A DNA stretch of 64,000 nt from Microtetraspora malaysiensis (GTDB taxonomy: Bacteria > Actinomycetota > Actinomycetes > Streptosporangiales > Streptosporangiaceae), in NCBI RefSeq assembly GCF_001528665.1, contig NZ_BBYJ01000029.1, positions 50,121-114,120 of the forward strand. The letters are read 5' to 3'. Position 1 is the stretch's first letter; every line of letters begins with the position of its first letter. The position numbers were made by a program, and so were the translations under genes. Shown piece by piece: positions 58,130-64,000 of this stretch. The notes beneath the pieces are model-generated. The model was not told where the DNA came from, did no database searches, and was given only the letters and a program-made list of their open reading frames with translations.

Positions 58130-58744
58130 GTGACGATCGCGGACATGTGGTTCGACCCGAAGTGCCCCTGGGCCTGGATCGCGTCGCGCTGGCTGCTGGA
58201 GGTCGAGCGGGTACGCGACGTGCGGGTGCGCTTCCACGTCATGAGCCTGGCGATGCTCAACGACGGCCGCGACGACCTGGAGGAGTGGTACCGCGAGTGG
58301 CTCCGCGACGCCTGGGGTCCGGTGCGGGTCGCGATCGCGGCCGAGCAGAAGTACGGCAACGAGGTGCTGCGCGACCTCTACACCGCGCTCGGCACCCGGA
58401 TCCACCTGGAGAAGGCGCCGGTCGGCCGTGACCTGTACGCCGCCGCGCTGGCCGAGGTCGGCCTGTCCACCGCTCTCGCCGACGCCGCGGACGGCACGGA
58501 CTACGACGAGGCGCTGCGGGTCAGCCAGCGGGCGGGCCTGGACCCGGTGGGCGAGGACCTCGGCACGCCGGCGATCCACGTGCCGGGGCCGGACGGCCGG
58601 ACGATCGCGTTCTTCGGGCCGGTCGTGACGCCGACGCCCCGGGGCGAGGCGGCCGGGCGGCTCTGGGACGGCGTGCTCCTGACGGCGGGCACCGAGGGGT
58701 TCTCCGAGCTGAAGCGCGCCCGCACCCGTCCGGTCGTCGGCTGA
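58130..58744 (+). CDS. Rv2466c-family DsbA-like oxidoreductase lacking the second active-site Cys
   Basis: 204 residues, thioredoxin fold with DsbA-type helical insertion. MWFDPKCPWAWIASRWLLEV, VRFHVMSLAMLNDGRDDL and WGPVRVAIAAEQKYGNEVL match the mycobacterial mycothiol-dependent reductase Rv2466c closely. That protein has a CPWC site; here it is C12-P-W-A15, so only a monothiol mechanism with mycothiol is possible. GTDYDEALRVSQRAG and GTPAIHVPG (cis-Pro loop) are kept. AGGAG lies 8 nt before GTG 58130. The MFS gene follows by 17 nt. Confidence 0.88.
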   Translation: MTIADMWFDPKCPWAWIASRWLLEVERVRDVRVRFHVMSLAMLNDGRDDLEEWYREWLRDAWGPVRVAIAAEQKYGNEVLRDLYTALGTRIHLEKAPVGRDLYAAALAEVGLSTALADAADGTDYDEALRVSQRAGLDPVGEDLGTPAIHVPGPDGRTIAFFGPVVTPTPRGEAAGRLWDGVLLTAGTEGFSELKRARTRPVVG

Positions 58745-58761
58745 GAGGGGCGAGGCGACCG

Positions 58762-60102
58762 ATGCTCCGCCGGATCCTCCCGCCGCAGGGACCTCCGCGC
58801 CTGCTCGCGCTGGCCCAGCTCGCCGGCGCGGTCGGCGACGGCGCGTTCATCGTGTGCTCGGCGTTGTTCTTCACCCGGATCGTGGGGCTGTCCCCGACAC
58901 AGGTCGGCTTCGGCCTGACCCTCGGCTGGGGCGTCGGCTCCGTGGCCGGGATCCCGCTCGGCCACCTCGCCGACCGGCGGGGCCCCCGGGGCACGGCGAT
59001 CCTGCTCGCGGTCGCCACCGCCGCGGCGATCGGGTCGTTCCTCCTCGTCCGGTCGCCCTGGGCGTTCACGGTGGCGGCCTGCCTGTATGCGAGCTGCCAG
59101 TCCGGGCTCACCGCCGCCCGGCAGGCGCTGCTCGCCGGGCTCGTGGACCGGGAGCGGCGGACCGAGATCCGCGCCTACCTCCAGTCGACGGTCAACGGAG
59201 GGCTCGCGCTCGGCGCGGCGCTCGGCGGGGTGGCCCTGCAGCTCGACACCCGGGAGGCATATCTCACGATCTTCACCATGGACGCGGCGAGCTTCCTGGC
59301 GGCCGCCCTGGTGCTGCGCCGGCTGCCCGCCGTGGCGGTCCCTGCCGCTCCGGCTCCGGGGACCGCACCGGTCGTCGCCGCCGGCCCGAAGCTCGCCGTG
59401 CTGCGGGACCGGCCGTACGCGCTGGTCACGTTCCTCAACATGATCATGATGCTGTACATGCCGCTGCTCAGTCTGGTGTTGCCGCTGTGGATCGTGGGGC
59501 ACACAGCAGCTCCGCACTGGACGGTGTCGGCACTGCTGGTCGTCAACACGGCGAGCGTCGTGCTGTTCCAGGTACGGGTGGCCCGCGGGGTGACGGGTCT
59601 GCGTACCGCGTCGCGATTCGTCCGGCGCTCCGGCGTGGTCATGCTCGCCGCGTGCGCCGTCTTCGCACTGTCGGCCACGGGCGCCTCGGCCACGGGCGCC
59701 TCGGCCTGGACGGCCGTGGCCGTCCTGCTCGCGGGCGCCGCCCTGCAGGCGATCGGGGAGATGACGCTGTCGGCCGGCGCGTGGGAGATCGGCTTCGGCC
59801 TGGCGCCCTCGGACAAGCAGGGCCAGTACCAGGGCTTCTTCGGCAGCGGCGCGGCGATCGCGCGGATGCTGGGGCCGCTGCTGCTGACCACGCTGGTCAT
59901 GGGCCATGGGACGCCCGGCTGGCTGCTGCTCGGCGGCCTGTTCCTGGCGGCGGGCGCGGCGATGGGCCCGGCCGTCCGCTGGGCGGAGCGCACCCGGGCG
60001 ACGGAGCCGCCCGGGCCCGAGCCCGTACGTACGACGCCCGCCGGGTCCGATGCCACACCGGAGGCCGCCGGACCGGAGCCCCTGTCTGCGAGCGGCTGCT
60101 GA
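58762..60102 (+). CDS. MFS transporter
   Basis: 446 residues, 12 predicted helices. Motif A-like loop GHLADRRGPRGTAILLA between helices 2 and 3, AGLVDRERRTEIRAYLQST in the middle of the N half, and a second half beginning FLNMIMMLYMPLLSLVLPLW. An in-frame duplication gives SATGASATGAS (about 59665-59705). The 45-residue Pro/Thr-rich C-tail is cytoplasmic. It follows the Rv2466c-like gene by 17 nt, so drug export coupled to redox detoxification is possible. Confidence 0.9.
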   Translation: MLRRILPPQGPPRLLALAQLAGAVGDGAFIVCSALFFTRIVGLSPTQVGFGLTLGWGVGSVAGIPLGHLADRRGPRGTAILLAVATAAAIGSFLLVRSPWAFTVAACLYASCQSGLTAARQALLAGLVDRERRTEIRAYLQSTVNGGLALGAALGGVALQLDTREAYLTIFTMDAASFLAAALVLRRLPAVAVPAAPAPGTAPVVAAGPKLAVLRDRPYALVTFLNMIMMLYMPLLSLVLPLWIVGHTAAPHWTVSALLVVNTASVVLFQVRVARGVTGLRTASRFVRRSGVVMLAACAVFALSATGASATGASAWTAVAVLLAGAALQAIGEMTLSAGAWEIGFGLAPSDKQGQYQGFFGSGAAIARMLGPLLLTTLVMGHGTPGWLLLGGLFLAAGAAMGPAVRWAERTRATEPPGPEPVRTTPAGSDATPEAAGPEPLSASGC

Positions 60103-60130
60103 GTCCGGCGGCCACGAGGCCCCGCGACGA

Positions 60131-61297
60131 TCAGAAGTACAGGGGAGCGCGGAGCTTGGTCCGCTTGGCCGGCAGGTCGGGTTCTCCGTCCCTCCAGCCG
60201 GTCTGCTCGATCGCCTTGAAGGAGAAGACGTCCCCCGCCCGCTCCTGGTCTGTGGTCGTGCCGGCGACCAGATCGAACGAGAGCGGCCTCCCGGAGCTCG
60301 GATCGATCACCAGCCGCTCCTTCCTCGGCACCCCCTTCTCGACCCGGGTGATGGCCTGTCCGGTACGGCCCAGCGCGTCCACGACCTCGCCCGTCGCCGT
60401 CACCCCGGGCAACGAGGCGAGCATCTCGTAGACGGCGGACGTGACCTCCGGCGAGATCGGGGTATTGCTGACGAGGTTCGTGCCGATGTCGAACAGGTAC
60501 CGGCCGATGTCGGGGTCGGCGTCGTTCGTCCGCTTGATCTCCTTCGCCACGAGGGGTTCCAGGTAGGCGCGGAGCCCCTCGCCGGTCGTCGGCAGCTTCT
60601 CCAAATCGGCCAGCGTCATCGGGGTGGAGGGCAGGAGGCGCCCGACCGAGCCGCCGCTGGGCCACTGGTAGGCGTGTGGCTCTTCGGGCTCGGCCCGGAT
60701 TTCCTCGCTCGGGGTCCTGATGGTTTCTCCCCCCTTCACGATCTCTTCGGACGGGTACGTCCAGACCTTCGGCGCTCCGGCGGCGCGCCACGCCTCCTCG
60801 TCCGCCGGGGTCGCGGGCGCCGCGCCGAGATACCGCTTGATCACCGAGGTGGGCTTGTCCGCCGCCCGGGGAACCCACAGCTCGTAGGAGTACGTCAGGA
60901 GCAGCGTGTAGCGGCCGGTGGGGTCCTTCTCCAGGCTGCCCCGGCGGATGCGCTGCACCCAGTGGTCGCCGTCCTCCGTGTTCCTGACCGCGTTCGCGGC
61001 GGTCAGGAGGATCTGCCGGGCCGACAGCCGTTCAGCCGAGGCGGTGGCCGTGATCGACGGCAGGGGGTGCTGTGGCGCCGCCCCTGAGGTGATCACCACG
61101 GTGGCCGCCGCGGCGACGCCGAGAAGCCCGGCGGCCACGGCCGTCCACCTGGCCGTCCTGAGCCCTGTTCGGCGTACCCGGGCACCCGCCGGGGCGTCGT
61201 GGATGGTGGCCAGCAGCCTGGCGCGGCCCGCTTCCACCACCTCCTCGGTCGGCGCGGACGGGGACAGCAGGTCGCGGACTTTCGTCAGGTCATCCAT
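60131..61297 (-). CDS. CU044_5270-family membrane protein, probable partner of the ECF sigma factor
   Basis: 388 residues: a 50-residue cytoplasmic N-terminus (MDDLTKVRDLLSPSAPTEEV), one membrane helix (WTAVAAGLLGVAAAATVVI) and a large outer domain (ARQILLTAANAVRNTEDGDHW, YSYELWVPRAADKP, RLLPSTPMTLADLEKLPTTG, RLVIDPSSGRPLSFDLV). It is always paired with ECF sigma genes in actinomycetes I know of, and here its ATG lies inside the sigma gene's 3' end (8-nt overlap). An anti-sigma role is inferred, not shown. Confidence 0.85.
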   Translation of the reverse strand: MDDLTKVRDLLSPSAPTEEVVEAGRARLLATIHDAPAGARVRRTGLRTARWTAVAAGLLGVAAAATVVITSGAAPQHPLPSITATASAERLSARQILLTAANAVRNTEDGDHWVQRIRRGSLEKDPTGRYTLLLTYSYELWVPRAADKPTSVIKRYLGAAPATPADEEAWRAAGAPKVWTYPSEEIVKGGETIRTPSEEIRAEPEEPHAYQWPSGGSVGRLLPSTPMTLADLEKLPTTGEGLRAYLEPLVAKEIKRTNDADPDIGRYLFDIGTNLVSNTPISPEVTSAVYEMLASLPGVTATGEVVDALGRTGQAITRVEKGVPRKERLVIDPSSGRPLSFDLVAGTTTDQERAGDVFSFKAIEQTGWRDGEPDLPAKRTKLRAPLYF

Positions 61298-61889
61298 GGG
61301 TCTCTCCGAGCATGGGGTTGACATTGCCGAGGCGGGCTCGGAGTTTTCTGCGGACCCGATTGAGCCGGGACCCGACCGTCCCGAAGGGGATGTCCAGCGC
61401 CTGGGCCACCTCCTCGTAGGTCAGCTCGCCGAGCGCGACGAGCACCAGCACGTCGCGGTCGCGGTGCGGAAGGTCGCCGATGGCCGCCGCGAGCCGCCCC
61501 TGTGTGCTTGCGGCGGCCACCCTGGTGGCGACCAGGTCCTCGTGGCCGTGCTCCGCCGTGGTGTCCGGAGGTGTCCGCCGGAGCGCATCCAGCCTCCGCG
61601 TCTCGCTCCTGCGGTGCTGCGCCACGAGATTGGTCGCGATGCCGTACAGCCAGGGGAGTACGGCTCCGCGCGCCGGGTCGAAGGTGTCCCGTTTGCGGAA
61701 GGCGACGAGGAAGACTTCGGCGGCCAGATCGTCGGCGATCTGGCTGCCCAGCCGCCCACTGATGTAGGCGTAGATTTCCCGGAAATGTCGGTCGTACAGC
61801 GCCGCGAAACGGTCGGGTCGGTGGCGGGACTGCGCGATCAGGGTCGCGTCGTCGATCACGGCGGACAGCCTGTCTCTCTCCGCTGTCAC
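61290..61889 (-). CDS. ECF RNA polymerase sigma factor
   Basis: 199 residues. Region 2: FAALYDRHFREIYAYISGRLG, DDLAAEVFLVAFRKRDTFD, VLPWLYGIATNLVAQHRRSE. Region 4: LPHRDRDVLVLVALGELTYEEVAQALDIPFGTVGSRLNRVRRKLR. GTG 61889 follows GAGGAGG. Co-transcribed with the CU044_5270-type gene, its likely controller. A GTGTGATCACAC palindrome lies 71 bp upstream. Confidence 0.92.
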   Translation of the reverse strand: MTAERDRLSAVIDDATLIAQSRHRPDRFAALYDRHFREIYAYISGRLGSQIADDLAAEVFLVAFRKRDTFDPARGAVLPWLYGIATNLVAQHRRSETRRLDALRRTPPDTTAEHGHEDLVATRVAAASTQGRLAAAIGDLPHRDRDVLVLVALGELTYEEVAQALDIPFGTVGSRLNRVRRKLRARLGNVNPMLGETHG

Positions 61890-61959
61890 GGGCCCTCCTC
61901 GTCCGTCCGGCGACCGGGGCCGCGTCTACTCGTGTCGTCGGGCAGGAGGCGCCCCTTCA

Positions 61960-61971
61960 GTGTGATCACAC
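61960..61971. promoter_or_regulatory. Perfect 12-bp palindrome upstream of the ECF sigma gene
   Basis: GTGTGATCACAC, 71 bp before the sigma factor GTG. It could be an operator of a FadR/GntR- or Crp-like protein, but TGTGA and TCACA are too close together for a classical Crp site. Confidence 0.35.
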
Positions 61972-62075
61972 CCAGTACTCCGCCGCAGAGCCGATTACCC
62001 TTCACGCTTTTTCCATCAGGTCCCACGGCCTCCGGTCGATCGGCTCCGTAACTCGATGTGGAAGATCCGATCTAC

Positions 62076-62583
62076 CTAAGCGGTCGGCTCCGGAAATCCT
62101 TCGGGTGGCCTGCCGGGCGATCGGGCGCGTCGGCCCAGTCGCGTGCGGCCGGCAGCACGATCTGCGCGCACCCGCGTCCGGTACTCGGGAATGTCCGAAG
62201 TGAGCACCACGGGGTTGTCGCCGTATTCGGCGCTGGGGGTCACGGCGGGCGGCGTGGCCTTGAACATCGGCATGTCGGCGGGCACCGCTGCCATCATCGC
62301 GGCGGTACCGGGCGCCTCCGCGAGCCGGGCGAGCCGGCCGAGCTCGGACTCCGGGACGCCGAAGAACAGTTCGTCGGCGATGCCCAGCGGAGCCGCCACC
62401 TCCTGCCTGAGTACTTGCGAGATCGGCTTGCCGGTGGCGGCCGCTGTCCGGATCGGCGACGCCCGCCACCGCGTCCACCACCAGCTCACCGTGCCGCTAC
62501 ACCGCGACCTGAACACCCAGCTCGGCGCCCGACTCCACCAGCTGGTCAATGGCCTGTTGCACAAGCTTCTGCATGATGTTCAT
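62076..62583 (-). pseudogene. Serine hydrolase (beta-lactamase/EstB family) pseudogene
   Basis: The minus strand starts MNIMQKLVQQAIDQLVESGA, continues ELGVQVAV, then has an in-frame TAG (62497-62499) where RHGELVVDAVAGVADPDSG resumes. Near 62445 the frame changes and the sequence jumps to GKPISQVLRQEVAAPLGIAD, ELFFGVPESELGRLARL and VVLTSDIPEY. A middle piece of about 100 residues, including the catalytic SxxK, is missing, and the C-terminal part is also lost. Nonsense mutation, deletion-frameshift and truncation make it clearly dead. Confidence 0.75.
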
Positions 62584-62639
62584 GCCCTCTCGATCTTTGG
62601 TTGCGGCGCTTGTGGGCACCCTTCACCCGAGAGTCGGTA

Positions 62640-62800
62640 CCAACGGTGAGATCTCGACATCCCCACAGCGCTACTCGGCGCTGCCCGACCACCAGGCTGG
62701 CCAAGCTGGGGATGATCTGGGACGAGAACCCAAACGAATGGGAGCATGCGCCCGCCCATTCGCGGCCCGCACCGGCCACCCGGCCATCTCCACCGCACGG
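62640..62800 (+). pseudogene. Relic of a helicase-associated domain
   Basis: TSPQRYSAL, then after a frame change LAKLGMIWDENPNEWEHA, then after another frame change TGHPAIST. This order resembles the repeated helicase-associated domain of actinobacterial DEAD-type helicases (GMxWD...W...HGH pattern). Too short and broken to be functional. Confidence 0.4.
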
Positions 62801-62849
62801 CGGGGGCCCGGCGGCGCCTGCATCGGCCGGACGCTTCAAGCCGGCCGCC

Positions 62850-63030
62850 GGGCGGCCGCCCCGCTGGCCCGGGATTCGAGGTAGCGCCGCTCGGCGATGC
62901 TGGCGGTGGACTTCGCGGCGCGCCGGTGGTGTTCGTACGCCCCGGCCGTGTCGCCGGTCTTTCCAGCAGATGCGCCCGTACGGGCAGCAGCGGTGGTGCC
63001 CGTCTATCTGCAGAGCCGGGCCACGGCAGC
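62850..63030 (-). pseudogene. Relic of the C-terminus of an ECF sigma factor with DUF6596-type extension
   Basis: On the minus strand VRAHLLE (62961-62981) continues after a one-base frame change as KTGDTAGAYEHHRRAAKST and ASIAERRYLESRA. This is the typical C-terminal TPR-like end of DUF6596-type sigma factors (AHLLE..GDxxxA...YxxAxxxTxxxxERRYL). Only this end survives, with at least one more frame change upstream. Confidence 0.5.
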
Positions 63031-63330
63031 CTCCGATGATGGCGGCAAATGCGGAGGGCACCAGTAGAGCACGAACGCCCCGAAGGATGAACTTGGGCAA
63101 ACTCACACGAACCCGCGCGACTCCCCCCGCCGATGTCCGGCGCGTGAAGCGCCGGCACCTGGACTTCCGGCACGCACAGTTCGGCCATGCTGCCGGGCCG
63201 GTCGGTGGGTGGGCCCGCATCACCGGTGATCGACCGCCGCGCCGAGTCACTGCCTGTTCGCGCATCGTCTGCGGCGGCCCAAGGCAGGCGCGGAGGGGAG
63301 CTCCGGCACGCCGACGTCCGACGCGTGCAG
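63031..63330. other. Non-coding degenerate stretch
   Basis: 300 bp without a believable gene. Part of it (about 63135-63240) is loosely similar to 63310-63480: both carry GCCGAYGTCCGRCGCGTG and GTTCGGSCATGCTGC, suggesting an old duplication. Confidence 0.4.
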
Positions 63331-63362
63331 TCCTGGAGCGTGGAATCCAAGTACGTGGGAGT

Positions 63363-63452
63363 TCCGGCACGCGGGTGCCCGGCGTGTGGGGCTCCGGCGT
63401 GTGGGGCTCCGGCGTGTGGGGGCCTTGGCGCGTGGAGTTCGGGCATGCTGCG
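63363..63452. repeat. Degenerate 15-bp tandem repeat
   Basis: Six consecutive 15-bp units with consensus TCCGGCGTGTGGGGC (units starting at 63363, 63378, 63393, 63408, 63423, 63438). The middle three are nearly identical, the outer ones decay. Units sit back to back without spacers, so this is not CRISPR. Confidence 0.75.
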
Positions 63453-63509
63453 GGGCCGGATCATCGAGTGGCCGCCGCGATCAAGCTCGTCGATCACGGT
63501 GGCGGGTCA

Positions 63510-63558
63510 CGGCTCGCCGTTCGTCGATCATGGATCGGGACTCGCGGCTCGCCGTTCG
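63510..63558. repeat. Short direct repeat CGGCTCGCCGTTCG
   Basis: Exact 14-bp copies at 63510-63523 and 63545-63558 (35-bp period), followed by further GGATCxCCGxxCGCGGATCGCC-like degenerate units to about 63600. Confidence 0.55.
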
Positions 63559-63626
63559 CGGGTCGCGGATCACCGACCGCGGATCGCCGGTCGCCGGTCG
63601 AGGATGGCTGTTCGCGGGATTGTTGG

Positions 63627-64000
63627 TCACTGTCTGTCGGTCCAGTGTCGGGGGCGGAGCTTGGAATACCGGTGGAACCGCATCGACACGGTCCCGTCCC
63701 CCTGATCGATCACCTCTACCCGGTCCGGGTGGCGGGACTTCCACTTGTTGTCCGCCGCGCACAACGGCGCCAGGTTGTCCAAGTTCGTGTGGCCGGTCGG
63801 ATACCAGGGTTCGATGTGGTCGATCTCGGCCAGATAGGCGGGGACGTCACACCCTTCACGACAGCAGGTCCGGTACATGGCCAGGATCGCCTCCCGCTGA
63901 TCGGCCGAGGCCAGCCGGCGCGCCCGCCCGAAGTCCCGCATGATCCCGTCCGCGTCGCGGAGCACCCGCCTCAGTTCGGCGGTGTAGGCCATCCTGCGCG
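63627..64000 (-). CDS. HNH endonuclease domain protein, C-terminal part (5' end outside window)
   Basis: At least 124 residues. The HNH core is YRTCCREGCDVPAYLAEIDHIEPW, then TGHTNLDNLAPLCAADNKWKSR: CxxxxC zinc pair, DH catalytic His, N and a final C/N pattern. The end RVEVIDQGDGTVSMRFHRYS and the upstream GRARRLASADQREAIL match the tail of DUF222/HNH proteins common in actinobacteria. The frame stays open past the ATG at 63992 to the window edge, so this ATG is probably internal. Confidence 0.82.
   Translation of the reverse strand, partial: RRMAYTAELRRVLRDADGIMRDFGRARRLASADQREAILAMYRTCCREGCDVPAYLAEIDHIEPWYPTGHTNLDNLAPLCAADNKWKSRHPDRVEVIDQGDGTVSMRFHRYSKLRPRHWTDRQ

Noticed and set aside
61950..61975. 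GTGTGATCACAC as a Crp/cAMP site
   Set aside because: A Crp site needs six bases between TGTGA and TCACA; here the halves overlap directly.
63363..63452. The tandem repeats as a CRISPR array
   Set aside because: Units are 15 bp and contiguous, with no unique spacers, and no cas gene is in the window.
63187..63705. A plus-strand frame with PACGA repeats in the 15-bp repeat region
   Set aside because: The protein repeat is only the 15-bp DNA repeat read in frame; neighbouring sequence is degenerate and no ribosome site is present.

Overview
This is a 64 kb piece of a very GC-rich actinomycete chromosome, most like a filamentous actinobacterium of the Streptosporangiales/Streptomyces kind. The evidence is the strong G/C third-position bias, many GTG starts, GTGA/ATGA gene overlaps, probable leaderless promoters, a mycothiol-type Rv2466c-family oxidoreductase, a CU044_5270-type partner of an ECF sigma factor, a SigC-like sigma factor and an AviRb-like rRNA methylase. 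I saw no rRNA, tRNA, CRISPR array or prophage.

Layout. 0-1.7 kb: end of a NarL-type two-component system plus a small membrane protein. 1.8-6.4 kb: a small catabolic-looking island (sulfotransferase, SDR, DUF1214 protein, IclR regulator, SnoaL-like protein) with a palindromic operator. 6.4-7.7 kb: a lone TnpB element (IS1341 type). 7.8-9.6 kb: CapA-like phosphatase and Pcm. 9.8-16.5 kb: a complete oligopeptide ABC importer operon with an LD-carboxypeptidase, which suggests uptake or recycling of wall peptides. 16.6-18.3 kb: an ABC-F ATPase with a leader peptide and hairpin upstream. 18.3-21.1 kb: two aldo/keto reductases and a TetR regulator with twin operators. 21.4-28.6 kb: SigC-like sigma factor, P450, AviRb-like methylase, RtcB, hemerythrin lipoprotein, small regulator, YceI protein. 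28.6-35.1 kb: MerR/DinB-type fusion, paired SMR exporters with MarR, methyltransferase, epoxide hydrolase with a WYL regulator.

35.1-40.6 kb is the most distinctive locus: a cobalamin riboswitch heads a tightly overlapped five-gene operon of lipoprotein binding protein, FecCD-type permease, an ABC ATPase fused to a FhuF-like Fe-S reductase, a conserved unknown protein and a 2Fe-2S ferredoxin-like protein. The riboswitch argues that the cargo is a corrinoid, although every protein looks siderophore-like. 40.75-42.4 kb: COG4280-type membrane protein pair with a divergent ChrB-like regulator. 42.5-48.6 kb: a second FecBCDE-type importer led by a C45 autoproteolytic hydrolase and faced by an RpiR/SIS regulator with recognisable operators. 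One of these operators now stands before a broken gene.

48.8-61.9 kb: large Ser/Thr kinase with WD40 repeats, patatin-like lipase, BioB with an acidic tail, DUF421 protein, SpoIIE-type phosphatase, an Rv2466c-like protein lacking its second active-site cysteine, MFS transporter, and an ECF sigma/CU044_5270 pair. 62-63.6 kb is a gene graveyard holding relics of a serine hydrolase, a helicase-associated domain and a sigma factor, plus 15-bp tandem repeats. The window ends inside an HNH endonuclease gene.
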